Positions 1 to 10,821 are shown, counted from the stretch's first letter. The stretch is 47,216 nucleotides of DNA from Nitrososphaerales archaeon (GCA_030754585.1 JASMAB010000004.1:1-47216), one strand, 5' to 3'. Numbers and translations are program-made. Notes: generated by a model from the sequence alone, not told the origin.

Positions 1-614
1 GAATTACTTATCTAATTTTTTTTGAGTCTGGTGTATCAACTATTTTTTTATCTTCAAACTTCGGGGATGATTTTAAATCAAAAGTTTCTAATGATTTGAT
101 TCTTTACACCGGTGATTCACAGCCTATAACCCCTGAGGCAGATTACCAAGTAGCCGATAAGATATTGGAATTAGCTAGTGAATTTGGCACTAAAAAAATA
201 TTCAGCCTTGCAGCGTATATTACAGGAGGCTTTGTAAAGGAACCAAAAGTATATGGTACTGCTACTGAGATCTCAGCAGCAAATGATCTTTCTAACTATG
301 GTGTAATTTTGATGAAAGAGGGGGCAATCACAGGAATGAATGGATTATTGGTTGGCTTAGCTAAAGTCAGAGGTATGTTAGGGCTATCGTTGTTAGGTGA
401 GACCTCAGGATATATAGTTGATGCCAATGCATCCAAAGCTGTTTTAACCATTTTCAGCAAGATTATGGATATTGAAGTCGATATGACACGTCTCATTGAG
501 CATGCAAAGAATAGCGAAAAGATTGTCAAGAAACTTGGTCAATTAAGAAATAGTCAAGATAGTCATCCTGAAGTTGGAAAACAGAATAATAAAAACCTAG
601 GATACATCAGTTGA
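1..614 (+). CDS. PAC2 family protein (proteasome assembly chaperone-like), 5' truncated by window edge
   Basis: Frame is open leftwards from the listed start at 96 to base 3 (ITYLIFFESGVSTIFLSSNFGDDFKSKVSNDLILYTGDSQPITPEADYQVADKILELASEFG); PAC2-like TGDSQP...LAAYITGG pattern. Confidence 0.75.
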   Translation, partial: ITYLIFFESGVSTIFLSSNFGDDFKSKVSNDLILYTGDSQPITPEADYQVADKILELASEFGTKKIFSLAAYITGGFVKEPKVYGTATEISAANDLSNYGVILMKEGAITGMNGLLVGLAKVRGMLGLSLLGETSGYIVDANASKAVLTIFSKIMDIEVDMTRLIEHAKNSEKIVKKLGQLRNSQDSHPEVGKQNNKNLGYIS

Positions 615-622
615 ATATCTAA

Positions 623-2086
623 TTATCCTTTAACTACGCCTAATGGTTTCAATCTTACTACTTTAGTGGCAATTCCTACTTTATCTGATACATTGGCAAC
701 AGTATCTACATCCTTATAGGCCCCTGGTGCCTCTTCTACTATCCCTTTCCAACTCGCAGATTTGACTAGTATTCCATTTCTTCCAAGGTCCCTTTTAACG
801 TCTTCAGCTCTATAAGTTCTGATAGCTGCAGAGCGAGACATCATCCTGCCTGCCCCATGAGCTGTTGATCCGAAGCTATTCTCCATTGATTTGGGTGTGC
901 CCAGAAGAACCCAGCTAGCCGTTCCCATAGATCCTGGTATCAGAACTGGTTGCCCAATATCTCTATACGCATTTGGAATATCTTTACTTTCTCTTGGAAA
1001 AGCTCTTGTTGCACCTTTTCTATGAACAACAACCTTGCGTTTTTCACCATCGATATTATGTTCTTCAACCTTAGCAATATTATGTGCTACATCATAAATT
1101 AAATTTAATCCAATTTCGTTTTCAGACATTTTGAAGATATTCTGCATAACCTTCCTAGTCCAATGTGTTATCATCTGTCTATTCGACCATGCATAGTTTA
1201 AAGCTGCACCCATTGCTCCAAAATAATTCAAAGCTTCCTTGGAATTATTAGGTGCACAGGCAAGTTCTCTATCCGGTAGATGTATGTTATATTTGTGTGA
1301 AGCTGATTCTATTACCTTAAGGTAATCACTGCAGACTTGGTAACCTAAACCTCTTGAACCAGTATGTATCAGTATCATAATTTGCCCTTCTTCTCTTATA
1401 CCAAAGCGTTCAGCAGCTTTATTGTCAAATACTTTATCGACTTTCTGAATTTCCAGAAAGTGATTTCCAGACCCTAAGCTCCCAAGTTGGGGTATTCCTC
1501 TTGCCTTCGCTATAGGCGAAACTTTGTCAGGATCTGCACTATCCATTTTGCCGTTCTCTTCACAAAATTCTGCGTCCTGCTTTGTTCCATATCCTGCTTC
1601 GATAGCCCAATTTACGCCCTCTCTAAGTACATCATCTAAATGGTTTGGTGATAACTTTAACCGCCCTTTACTGCCTAATCCTGATGGAACTGCTTGAAAT
1701 AGATCAGATAGTATCTGTTTTAATTTGGGCCTAACTTCATTTTCGGTAAGATTTGTTTGCAGTAGACGGACTCCACAATTGATATCGTATCCTACGCCAC
1801 CAGGAGAGATTACTCCAGTATCTGCATCTGTTGCAGCGACTCCTCCAATAGGAAAACCATATCCCTCATGCCCATCTGGTAGTACAATCGCATGTTTGAT
1901 GATTCCAGGGAGGTGAGCTACGTTTATTGCTTGATCTATAGTTCTGTCGGTTAGCATTTTTTTAAGCAGATTCTCATTAGCATATATTGAAACTGGAACA
2001 TTCATTCCTGGTTTTGCATCTGACTCAATTCTATACTCTACTTCACTTACTTTTGTTATTGGATATTTTGAAGTTGGTTGAGCCAA
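623..2086 (-). CDS. rtcB: RNA-splicing ligase RtcB
   Basis: 487 aa; characteristic LPDGHEGYGFPIGGVAA, GGVGYDINCGVRLL, GSGNHFLEIQ and HTGSRGLG motifs. Confidence 0.97.
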   Translation of the reverse strand: MAQPTSKYPITKVSEVEYRIESDAKPGMNVPVSIYANENLLKKMLTDRTIDQAINVAHLPGIIKHAIVLPDGHEGYGFPIGGVAATDADTGVISPGGVGYDINCGVRLLQTNLTENEVRPKLKQILSDLFQAVPSGLGSKGRLKLSPNHLDDVLREGVNWAIEAGYGTKQDAEFCEENGKMDSADPDKVSPIAKARGIPQLGSLGSGNHFLEIQKVDKVFDNKAAERFGIREEGQIMILIHTGSRGLGYQVCSDYLKVIESASHKYNIHLPDRELACAPNNSKEALNYFGAMGAALNYAWSNRQMITHWTRKVMQNIFKMSENEIGLNLIYDVAHNIAKVEEHNIDGEKRKVVVHRKGATRAFPRESKDIPNAYRDIGQPVLIPGSMGTASWVLLGTPKSMENSFGSTAHGAGRMMSRSAAIRTYRAEDVKRDLGRNGILVKSASWKGIVEEAPGAYKDVDTVANVSDKVGIATKVVRLKPLGVVKG

Positions 2087-2164
2087 GAAGATCCTCTTTA
2101 GATTTTTTCCTTCAAATTGTCTTGATTCTTAGAGGGATATAAATGATTATCAGATTTACAGAAT

Positions 2165-3505
2165 CTAAAGTCGCATTTTTTGGATGTATTTCTGAATTTT
2201 AGAGCTATATTGCATTGCTTTTTTTGGTTTGAAAACAATATTTTCAGGTAGTCCAGCCCTTAATGCTGCTTCTCTAAGAACAATCTTTCTACTGTTTTTT
2301 TCAATATTCATTTTAAGACTGGGATGTAATGTTATTGCATAATTAGCAAGGTCAAATGAGGCATATGGTAATCGTAATTCTGTGAAGAATGAAGCAGCTG
2401 CTTCATCCCTTTGAAAATTAGCTTTATATGCTGTTTTTATGTCGTGCATCATCATAGATTGTGATTCTTCATACCCTTTCTGTTCATATGTTTTTAAATA
2501 CTTCATATATCCCCCAAAAAGTTCATCTGCAAGCTGACCCAAAATAATCGTGTTGCATCCTTCTTTCCGGGCAGCAAATGCTATTTCATTAACGACTACT
2601 CCAATAGATAAATCCATAGGACTTTTTCTTTCAATATGTGTGAAAATATTAGTTACTAACTGCTTTATCCTTTCTTTACTTAAGCATATTTCAATCAAAT
2701 CCAAACCAAGACTTGCTGCCGATGCTTTAGATTCATACTCGTCAATAGAACCAGGTGTAAACACAGATATCAACCTAATATTACTTATCTTACTTGCTAG
2801 ATGCGCCAACAAAGAGCTGTCTAATCCCCCTGAAAATCCTATCGCAATATTCTTGCCCTTAATTCTTGTTTTTATGGATTTATTTAGAAGCCGAAGTACA
2901 TTCTCAGCCCCCTCATTAGCGTCTGAATTCCAATCTCTTCCTCCTTCAATACTCTTTATCACAAATTTATCTAACCTCGCTAAATCTGTAGAGTAAACAA
3001 AACCTGGAGAAACAGCTTCCGTCTCCATCCCCACGGCTCTAAGAGCATTGGAATCAGTGGCAACCCCTAAAACTCCTTCTCGTCTTCCTATGAAAAGAGG
3101 TTTTACACCAAGAGGATCCCGTCCAAAAACAATTTTATCTTTATCTAGGCAAGAAAAAGTGTATTCACCATCGGCATCTCTTAGAAATTCTGCAAGCTTA
3201 GATGGTTCTTGGCCTAGATGTTTTATTCTTGATCCGATATGAGTTCCCTTACTCCCGTAAATAGTTCCATGAATCAGAGTGTCTTCTTTATCATAAAAAT
3301 CAGTTGCAAGACAATATCCTGATATCGACTTGGCTGATAACGATTGTTGATGTAATTCTTGGGAGTTTTTTGCTTTGATTAATTTTTTTCCTTCAATAAG
3401 ATAGCCCGCCCAAGCACGGTGACTCATCTCTTGAAGAGCATTTATGAGATATGGGTAGATATTCTTTCTTCCTAAGAAAGTTGCAAAGCCATTAATCAAT
3501 ACCAT
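2165..3505 (-). CDS. Asparagine synthase-like protein (degenerate N-terminal glutaminase domain plus PP-loop synthetase domain)
   Basis: FSGGLDSSLLAHLA PP-loop and LGQLADELFGGYMKY motif; N-terminal Ntn-like region starts MVLINGF without MCGI. Confidence 0.85.
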   Translation of the reverse strand: MVLINGFATFLGRKNIYPYLINALQEMSHRAWAGYLIEGKKLIKAKNSQELHQQSLSAKSISGYCLATDFYDKEDTLIHGTIYGSKGTHIGSRIKHLGQEPSKLAEFLRDADGEYTFSCLDKDKIVFGRDPLGVKPLFIGRREGVLGVATDSNALRAVGMETEAVSPGFVYSTDLARLDKFVIKSIEGGRDWNSDANEGAENVLRLLNKSIKTRIKGKNIAIGFSGGLDSSLLAHLASKISNIRLISVFTPGSIDEYESKASAASLGLDLIEICLSKERIKQLVTNIFTHIERKSPMDLSIGVVVNEIAFAARKEGCNTIILGQLADELFGGYMKYLKTYEQKGYEESQSMMMHDIKTAYKANFQRDEAAASFFTELRLPYASFDLANYAITLHPSLKMNIEKNSRKIVLREAALRAGLPENIVFKPKKAMQYSSKIQKYIQKMRL

Positions 3506-3512
3506 TTATATT

Positions 3513-5675
3513 TCAACCGCTTATCTGCGATTTAACTTTCCGGGCAACAGCTGGTCCTATTTTTTCCACAGATGCAATCTGATTATAAGAAGTTGCTCTC
3601 AATTTAGCTAGGTTTCTTAACCCAGCGTTGAAGAGTGACCGTGCTCTTACTCTGCCTATTCCTTCAAGAGTCGTTAGAGATAATAACTCAGACTTTACAC
3701 CATATTTTATTCGTCTTCGAAGCAAATCTATTTCTATTAGAAAATTCGTTCTACCAATAATCTTGCAAACTTCAGCAAGAGAATATAAAAGCCAGTCAGC
3801 ATTTTCAACTGCCCTATGGAGGTCTCCTGGTTCAATGCCAAACTGCTTCAATATCATCTCTTCAGATGCTTCATCTATCCAATGGGACAATGCCATTAGT
3901 GCTCGAAATTGTTGTAAGAACTCATCATAAGATTCAAAGTCAGATCCCTCGGGAATAGGAATAATAAACTCTGATTTATGATCTTCAAGGAAAAGATTGG
4001 CGTTCTCCAAATCTACTTTTCTCATAAAAAATCTGGGGGTAAAATCAGGAACAGTCACAATTAAGTGGAGGATTCCTGTTATTTGTGAAGAACTTCTTTC
4101 AGCATATCTAATAGCCTGTCTGAACTCTATTCCAGTTACTGGGTCGATATATAGCATTGATATTCTCTTTCCGAATTCAGTAGCTAAGAAACGTTTACCT
4201 CTCATTTCAATGAGATTTTCTGTTATCAAGAAATCGATGGCGGCATTCATCTTTCTTTTTACTGTATCACTACTATTTTGGTTGGCAAAAAGTGTCTTAA
4301 AAAATAACATATCCATCTCAGAATCTGTCATTCCAGGAAGTGTAGATATTGCGGCTAAGATATGTGTACGAAGCGCCCCCTTTCTTGCCAATTGAGAGTA
4401 TATTGGTTCTGGTTCTCCTTTGACGTACCGTGCATAAATATCATCAGCCTCTTCCTCAGTCAGTGATGGTAAAACGGTTTCACCTACAGTATCAAATTTG
4501 GGTCTACCTGCCCTGCCACACATCTGTTTATAATCCAGAACAGAAATATGTGTCTGACCTCCAAGATCAGAATTGTACCTAAAGAGACTACTTAAGACCA
4601 CCCTCCTTGCAGGAAGATTGACACCTGCAGCTAAAGTAGACGTAGAAGTTAAAATTTTTACTACACCACTTCTGAACCCTTCCTCAATCAGTTGTCTGTG
4701 CTTTGGATTTAATCCTGCATGATGAAAAGCGGCACCATGTTCAACTGCTCTAGAAAGTTTTCGGCTTAATTCGGTCTCTTCACCTGTGAATAATATTTTC
4801 CTTGCCATATTACTTGCCTTTTTTATATCATCTTTCGTTAGATACTTAGGAACTACTTCTGCTGATTTAAGGGCCAAGCTGACAGATCTTCTTCTAGTCT
4901 CGGTGAAAATAAGCGACTGTCCACCATACTTTACTGTGTCTGCAGCTATATCGATTGGAATACCTCTATTGGTTGAATCTATCTTTTTTGTTGTATCATC
5001 TGAATAAAATATTTCACCATACAGATAAACCCCTTCAATTAGTTTCACAGGTCGCCATTGTGTATCTACTAGTCTAGCTCCCAGCCATTTTGCCAGTTCT
5101 TTAGCATTTCTTATTGTTGCGCTTAAAGCCAATATTTGGGCTTCAGGAGCTAAGCTGAGTATCTTGGTAAGAATAGTTTCAAGAGTCGGGCCTCTATAAG
5201 TATCTCCAACAAGATGGACTTCATCTGCAATGAAAAGCTTTACTTCATCTATCCAAGGAATGCCATGTCGTAATAAGGAGTCAAACTTTTCATTGGTTAA
5301 AATAATGATATCTCCGTTTCTTAGATATTTATTTGATGAATCATAATCACCAGATGATAATACAACTCGAATATTATCTCCATTTAACTTTTCAAGAGTC
5401 TTAAATATCTTGAATTCTTCATACTTTTCTTTAGCTAAGGCTCTGAGTGGGCTCAAATAAACAATCTTCCCTCCTTTTTCAAGAATAGTTTTTCCTGCAG
5501 TAAGAATGGCGATTAGAGTTTTTCCACTAGCAGTAGGGGTAGTCAATAACATGTTTTCCCCAACTAATACATTGCCTTTCACGGCTTCTTCTTGTGTGGG
5601 GTAAAGCTCACTGTATCCTTGCTTGAGAAGCATTTCAGATAAATTTCTAGGTATTGGAAGCGTTGATATTTTCAC
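3513..5675 (-). CDS. hel308: Ski2/Hel308-type ATP-dependent DNA helicase
   Basis: 720 aa; TPTASGKT Walker A, DEVH, SATIRN, QMCGRAGRP motif VI, C-terminal HhH region (LEGIGRVRARSLF). Confidence 0.9.
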   Translation of the reverse strand: MKISTLPIPRNLSEMLLKQGYSELYPTQEEAVKGNVLVGENMLLTTPTASGKTLIAILTAGKTILEKGGKIVYLSPLRALAKEKYEEFKIFKTLEKLNGDNIRVVLSSGDYDSSNKYLRNGDIIILTNEKFDSLLRHGIPWIDEVKLFIADEVHLVGDTYRGPTLETILTKILSLAPEAQILALSATIRNAKELAKWLGARLVDTQWRPVKLIEGVYLYGEIFYSDDTTKKIDSTNRGIPIDIAADTVKYGGQSLIFTETRRRSVSLALKSAEVVPKYLTKDDIKKASNMARKILFTGEETELSRKLSRAVEHGAAFHHAGLNPKHRQLIEEGFRSGVVKILTSTSTLAAGVNLPARRVVLSSLFRYNSDLGGQTHISVLDYKQMCGRAGRPKFDTVGETVLPSLTEEEADDIYARYVKGEPEPIYSQLARKGALRTHILAAISTLPGMTDSEMDMLFFKTLFANQNSSDTVKRKMNAAIDFLITENLIEMRGKRFLATEFGKRISMLYIDPVTGIEFRQAIRYAERSSSQITGILHLIVTVPDFTPRFFMRKVDLENANLFLEDHKSEFIIPIPEGSDFESYDEFLQQFRALMALSHWIDEASEEMILKQFGIEPGDLHRAVENADWLLYSLAEVCKIIGRTNFLIEIDLLRRRIKYGVKSELLSLTTLEGIGRVRARSLFNAGLRNLAKLRATSYNQIASVEKIGPAVARKVKSQISG

Positions 5676-5728
5676 TTCTTATTACCTTATCCGCATTGAT
5701 TGATGATGAATATTCTATTGATTCTCAG

Positions 5729-7774
5729 TTAGAGTTTTCTATACGAACCCGGCTTGACTTCATATATTGCTCCACTTCGATTCAGGGTTTGTAGCATCTT
5801 CTTTGCTTCATCGTTATTCATCTTTCCAGTACCCATCAACTCTTCTACGAATCTGTTACCTTCAACAGGTTTCTTCTCAGGGCCTTCCAAACTCTTAAAG
5901 ATATCCAGAGCAAGTTCTAGAAGATTGCGTTCACTAAGCGGTTTTCCATGCAGAACACCTAGATCCACTTGACCTGTTTTTACATCAACCCCGACAGTTT
6001 CGTACATCCGTTTAATCAGGGAAACTGCCCTAATGGCATCATCTTCAGTTACTTTCTCATGAAGCATTATTCTAGCTCTGGCTGTAGCTAGACGAATAAG
6101 CCCCTCTAGTTGTCTTGGAGTTACTGTGATCATATTTTCATCACTCATTCCTCTCATTCTTAGATAATAGTCCATGATCTTATCTTCTGCTTCCGGAGTA
6201 AGTTTTGGAGCTAAATTCCGTGCATATGCAAGATACTTGCGAAGAGTTTCATATTCAATTGGTGGGGATTTTACATATTTTCCTGTTCTGTGAATTTCTA
6301 AAACATGCTTAGCTAATTCTCTATCACGGGCCATATCTGCTTTATCTCTGAGAATAAAAATCAGATCAAATCGTGTAAGAAGTGGGGTTGGTAGATTTAC
6401 ATTATCCGTAATATTTCTGTAGTCATCATATTTCCCAAGAGCTGGGTTAGCTGCAGCAAGTATTGAAGTTCTAGCATTTAGAGTAGCTACAATACCTCCC
6501 TTTGCGATGCTTACAGTCTGTTGTTCCATACATTCATGAAGAGCGGATCTATCTTCAGTTCGCATTTTGTCAAATTCATCAATACTCGCAATTCCAAGAT
6601 CAGCAAGAACAACCGCTCCTGCCTCAAGCATCATCATACCATTTTTCTCGCGAACTACAGCTGCTGTCAATCCTGCGGCAGTTGATCCTCTTCCTGAAGT
6701 GTATAATCCTCTTGGAGCCAGATGTGAAGCAAATTTTAATAGTTCAGATTTTGCTGTTCCCGGATCTCCTACTAATAGAACGTTTATGTCTCCTCGAATA
6801 GTTGTTCCATCCAATAATTGTTGCCTTGGCGCACCTGTCATCATAAGCAATATAGCTTCTTTATGAGTTTCATGACCATGAATTGCCGGTGCAATAGATT
6901 CAATTAAGCGTTCGTAAACATTCGGTTCATTAGAAATAGTCTTAATTAATGCTTCATCCTCTTTTGAGAGATGTATTATTTCGGGTTCTTTACCCATTAC
7001 TTCAAGATAATTTCCCTCAATAATGGATTGAAAAACTCTTAGTTTTCCTCGCCCCTGGGAATATTCAGGTTCAGCTCTAACTATGCCTGTAAGTGTTACT
7101 CTATCTCCAGGACGAGTAATATTTACAAGATCTCTTACTAGTGATACATCATAGGATTGTGGAAGTTGACCTGCAGGCAGTTCTTCAGGCAGTTCTTGCA
7201 TTCTTATTACTTGATAATCAATAAAAACCGTTTCCTTTTCATCTAGCTCAAAATTTCTAACTTCTTCACATTCTTCACAACTTCTTGGATGTCGAAGAAT
7301 CATTTTATCCTGAGGAATTTGGTTTGTGTGACCGCATTTGACACATTTGAATGCTGCTGTAACTACCAGTGGCTTAATATCTGATGTTCTAACTACTACT
7401 CCTGTTATTTCTGTCAGCTTATCTAGGTGCTCTATTCCCACTTTTCGTATAGGTACCCTATCTTGAAGATTTCTTATTCTAACAGTCAGATCGTTTCTTA
7501 TTTTCTCGGCATAGGATGGATTTTCAGTTCTAAGAGTTTCGACAGTTGCTTTCTTGAAGCTCTCAAGTACTTCATCCGGTTCAGTAAGGAGCCTATTAGC
7601 CAAATCAACATTATGTATTAATAAATCATTAAAGTCCACAATAAGAGATTTACTTCCAGATGCTACTATCTGGGAGATTCTGACTCGATAAATATGTCCA
7701 CCAGGCTTGGACTTGAAGCTCTTAAGAAACTTCTCTAATAACTCACTTTGCTTAGATTGGGTTAGCTCACTCAT
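5729..7774 (-). CDS. mcm: Replicative helicase MCM
   Basis: 681 aa; zinc ribbon CxxC/CxxC, GDPGTAKSELLKF Walker A, SIDEFDKM Walker B, LLTRFDLIF arginine finger region. Confidence 0.97.
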   Translation of the reverse strand: MSELTQSKQSELLEKFLKSFKSKPGGHIYRVRISQIVASGSKSLIVDFNDLLIHNVDLANRLLTEPDEVLESFKKATVETLRTENPSYAEKIRNDLTVRIRNLQDRVPIRKVGIEHLDKLTEITGVVVRTSDIKPLVVTAAFKCVKCGHTNQIPQDKMILRHPRSCEECEEVRNFELDEKETVFIDYQVIRMQELPEELPAGQLPQSYDVSLVRDLVNITRPGDRVTLTGIVRAEPEYSQGRGKLRVFQSIIEGNYLEVMGKEPEIIHLSKEDEALIKTISNEPNVYERLIESIAPAIHGHETHKEAILLMMTGAPRQQLLDGTTIRGDINVLLVGDPGTAKSELLKFASHLAPRGLYTSGRGSTAAGLTAAVVREKNGMMMLEAGAVVLADLGIASIDEFDKMRTEDRSALHECMEQQTVSIAKGGIVATLNARTSILAAANPALGKYDDYRNITDNVNLPTPLLTRFDLIFILRDKADMARDRELAKHVLEIHRTGKYVKSPPIEYETLRKYLAYARNLAPKLTPEAEDKIMDYYLRMRGMSDENMITVTPRQLEGLIRLATARARIMLHEKVTEDDAIRAVSLIKRMYETVGVDVKTGQVDLGVLHGKPLSERNLLELALDIFKSLEGPEKKPVEGNRFVEELMGTGKMNNDEAKKMLQTLNRSGAIYEVKPGSYRKL

Positions 7775-8348
7775 CTTCAGTTTCCTCTAATACTGTATTT
7801 TTCCATTTTTGAACTATGTTTCTCACCTCGTTGAAAAGAGTTTGCTCTTCTAACGTTACTTTCTGCATTATTTCCGGAGTGTCTTCTCCTACAGTTAGTG
7901 GAAGTAATTTTACAGTTCTGATCTTAAATAGATCCATTGCCTTAAGATATAATTCATCATAATCTTGCTTTGATACATTCTTGTTTTCAGTATCTTCCTT
8001 TAACCGTCTAAGATATCGATTCAATTTTAAGTAGAAATCACCAGTTAAAGTAGAAATCTGATTTGACCCTTGAATCCGTTCTCTGCTCAAAGCCTTGAGC
8101 ATTTCAACTTCAAAGCTTTCTTCTTGAATTTCCGCGAACCCAAGTTCTGCAATTTCTTCAGCTGCCCATCTTGGAAGTTCTATGATATCTCTTTCCTTAG
8201 ATTCCTTAATTTCAAAAGAATCCATCGTTATTTTGGGTAGATTATGTTTTACGATTAACTTTACAGGATGAAGTAAATATTCCATTTCTCTATCCTGTAT
8301 AAATGTGGATTTACTGATTCTTTGATGTAACATATTCTTGTCCAACAA
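7767..8348 (-). CDS. gins23: GINS complex subunit, Gins23 type
   Basis: 193 aa; N-terminal B-domain-like segment (IELPRWAAEEIAELGFAEI) followed by helical A-domain-like segment; overlaps the start of mcm by 8 bp, an arrangement known from Crenarchaeota. Confidence 0.75.
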   Translation of the reverse strand: MLDKNMLHQRISKSTFIQDREMEYLLHPVKLIVKHNLPKITMDSFEIKESKERDIIELPRWAAEEIAELGFAEIQEESFEVEMLKALSRERIQGSNQISTLTGDFYLKLNRYLRRLKEDTENKNVSKQDYDELYLKAMDLFKIRTVKLLPLTVGEDTPEIMQKVTLEEQTLFNEVRNIVQKWKNTVLEETEDE

Positions 8349-8534
8349 GTTTTTATCGTCATATCTTTTTTAATGTTGTTAAATCATTTGATGATGTACT
8401 CTTTATCAAACTTGTTTTACACTGTAAATTAATGATTGGGTTTTGTAGGTGTTTTCCTTCTTAACTCTAATCAATTACATCATTTTTTCTAGTGGCTTTA
8501 AATATAATAAGGCATGTGATTCACCCTGAACAAG

Positions 8535-9533
8535 GTGCAAGTTATGTCAAAGAGAGATATACACGAATCTATAATGTGGGCTGAGAAATATAGGCCCTTA
8601 AAAATCGGAGATATCGTGAATCAGATTGTAGCTGTTGAGCGCCTTAAGTCTTTGCTTAAGTCACCCGGAAATATGCCGCACCTTCTATTTGTAGGGCCAC
8701 CTGGAACAGGCAAAACAACAACAGCTCTATGTATAACAAGATACATAATGAAAGATTATTGGCGAGATTTCACATTAGAGCTGAACGCTTCAGATGAGAG
8801 GGGTATTAACACTATCCGAGATAGAGTGAAGACCTTTGCAAGATATACAGATAGGCGACAAGATATCCCCTTTAGAATAATCATACTGGATGAGGCAGAC
8901 GAAATGACAAACGACGCTCAAACCGCTTTAAGAAGGATTATGGAGACATACTCCAAAGGTACTCGATTTATTCTTATTGGGAATTATTCTTCTAGAATAA
9001 TTGAACCCATTCAAAGCAGATGTGCCATATTCAGATTCATAAGACTTGGCGAAGAAGATGTTGTAAATTATCTTGCAGAAATATCAAAGAAAGAAGGAGT
9101 TAAATTCGAAAAAGATGCATTATCTTCCATATATAAAGTAACAACAGGAGATCTTAGAAATGCGATTAATATTCTGGAATCAGCAGCTGCTTTAGGATTT
9201 GTAAACGAAAATAATGTTCAGAAGACTGCCGGAATATCGGGTAAAGCTAAAGTGAAAGATGTTATTACTATGGCATTAGAAGGAAAGTTTAATGATGCTT
9301 GGATATTGCTAACCGAGCTTATTCGTGTTTATGGTATGGCTGAAAAAGACTTCCTGAAGTATGCAAATGAATATCTTTCTAGACAAGAATTATTGAATCA
9401 AGGAAATATTGCAGAAGTTATGGCAAAGTATGACTATCGGATAATTGTAGGTGCCAATCCCGAAATACAACTCACTGCATTACTCGCTGAATTGGGTAGA
9501 ATAGGTCAAGAATTAGATCAGAATATCAGGTAG
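8535..9533 (+). CDS. rfcS: Replication factor C small subunit
   Basis: 332 aa; WAEKYRP, GPPGTGKTTTALC, LDEADEMT, SRC motif (IQSRCAIFRF). ATG at 8544 is a likely alternative to the GTG at 8535. Confidence 0.96.
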   Translation: MQVMSKRDIHESIMWAEKYRPLKIGDIVNQIVAVERLKSLLKSPGNMPHLLFVGPPGTGKTTTALCITRYIMKDYWRDFTLELNASDERGINTIRDRVKTFARYTDRRQDIPFRIIILDEADEMTNDAQTALRRIMETYSKGTRFILIGNYSSRIIEPIQSRCAIFRFIRLGEEDVVNYLAEISKKEGVKFEKDALSSIYKVTTGDLRNAINILESAAALGFVNENNVQKTAGISGKAKVKDVITMALEGKFNDAWILLTELIRVYGMAEKDFLKYANEYLSRQELLNQGNIAEVMAKYDYRIIVGANPEIQLTALLAELGRIGQELDQNIR

Positions 9534-9546
9534 GTATGCTTCATAT

Positions 9547-10821
9547 ATGGATCTGTCTTTGCCACGTGGATTACGTGATTTGGGGCCAGATGATTATGAG
9601 GCACTGGAGAGAGTGAGGTCTACCTTCATTGCTGTTGCTAAAGTGTTTGACTTTAGGTTAATGGAGCCTTCTCCCATAGAAAAACTTCATATTTTAGAAT
9701 CTAAAAGTGGGCCAGGTATAAGAGAAGAAGTATATCATTTCAAAGATAAAGGTGGTAGGGAGGTAGGATTGCGATTTGATCTTACAATTGGGCTAACAAG
9801 ATATATATCCTCAGACCGTGGACTTCCACTTCCTGTCAAATTAGGTGCCTTCTCTAGTATGTGGCGGTATGATGAACCACAGTACGGTAGGTATAGATGG
9901 TTCTATCAATGGAATGTTGAGATATTTGGTACTAAAAATGTAGATTCAGATGCTGAGATTATTGATTTTACTTCAACTCTCTGCAATAAACTTGGATTAA
10001 GAGGGTTATCATTCGAAATAGGTGACCGAACCATTATTGACGAGTTCATATCTACCAAACTAGGCATTCAAAGAAATGATGAAGTGACTACCTTGTTGAG
10101 AGTAATTGATAAACTTGAAAGAAAAACAGAAGAGGAAATACTTGATGAATATAGTTCTAAAGGAGTGAAAAGAGATGCTCTGATAAAAATGATGAATTTT
10201 GGTGGTTTGAAAGGTGAACCTGATTTTGTTCTCAGGTCTTTAAAAGAAGAAGGTCTAACTAATACCAAGAGCTTAGAATATTTGATAGATACTCTAAAGA
10301 CACGGGGAGTAGATGGGGTAACCTTGAATATGGGAATCGTGCGTGGTTTGGACTACTATACTGGAATTGTGTTCGAGGTATTTGCGGAGGCACGAAATCT
10401 TGGCGCGTTGGCAGGTGGTGGACGTTACGATATTTTACCCGAAATATTCGGCAGAAAGGATAGTGGTGCAACTGGAGTTGCGGGTGGTGTAGATAGAATG
10501 TTATTAGCTCTACAAAATTCTAAAATGGATAGAAGTGAAGATAATAAAGTATTTGTGGGATATGTTGGTGAAAAGATGGCAAGTGTAGCTACCGAAATAG
10601 CTTCATTATTAAGGAATAACGAGATACCCACAATTCTAGAAATTTCAGGTAAAAATCTTAGAAAACAGTTTGAATATGCTTCCGGGATTGCATCTTTTTT
10701 CGTGATTGTTGGGCCTATTGATTACAAAGAAGGAAAAGTGACTCTGAGAGATTTGAGTAGCGGAGCAGAGATAAAAATATCCAAGAAAGATATTGTTGAA
10801 AGAATAAGAAGTGGTTTTTAG
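9547..10821 (+). CDS. hisS: Histidyl-tRNA synthetase
   Basis: 424 aa; class II aaRS motifs: LRFDLTIGLTRYI, WRYDEPQYGRYRWFYQWNVEIFG, RGLDYYTGIVFE, LAGGGRYD. Confidence 0.95.
   Translation: MDLSLPRGLRDLGPDDYEALERVRSTFIAVAKVFDFRLMEPSPIEKLHILESKSGPGIREEVYHFKDKGGREVGLRFDLTIGLTRYISSDRGLPLPVKLGAFSSMWRYDEPQYGRYRWFYQWNVEIFGTKNVDSDAEIIDFTSTLCNKLGLRGLSFEIGDRTIIDEFISTKLGIQRNDEVTTLLRVIDKLERKTEEEILDEYSSKGVKRDALIKMMNFGGLKGEPDFVLRSLKEEGLTNTKSLEYLIDTLKTRGVDGVTLNMGIVRGLDYYTGIVFEVFAEARNLGALAGGGRYDILPEIFGRKDSGATGVAGGVDRMLLALQNSKMDRSEDNKVFVGYVGEKMASVATEIASLLRNNEIPTILEISGKNLRKQFEYASGIASFFVIVGPIDYKEGKVTLRDLSSGAEIKISKKDIVERIRSGF

Noticed and set aside
1725-1916. Short plus-strand ORF inside rtcB, and similar short ORFs opposite other genes (e.g. 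2550-2996, 3628-3930, 3997-4395, 6567-6866, 20389-20775, 27994-28452)
   Set aside because: They lie antisense to confidently identified genes and have no recognisable motifs.
8349-8534. Replication origin between gins23 and rfcS
   Set aside because: No orc1/cdc6 gene nearby and no clear repeated ORB elements; it looks like an ordinary divergent promoter region.
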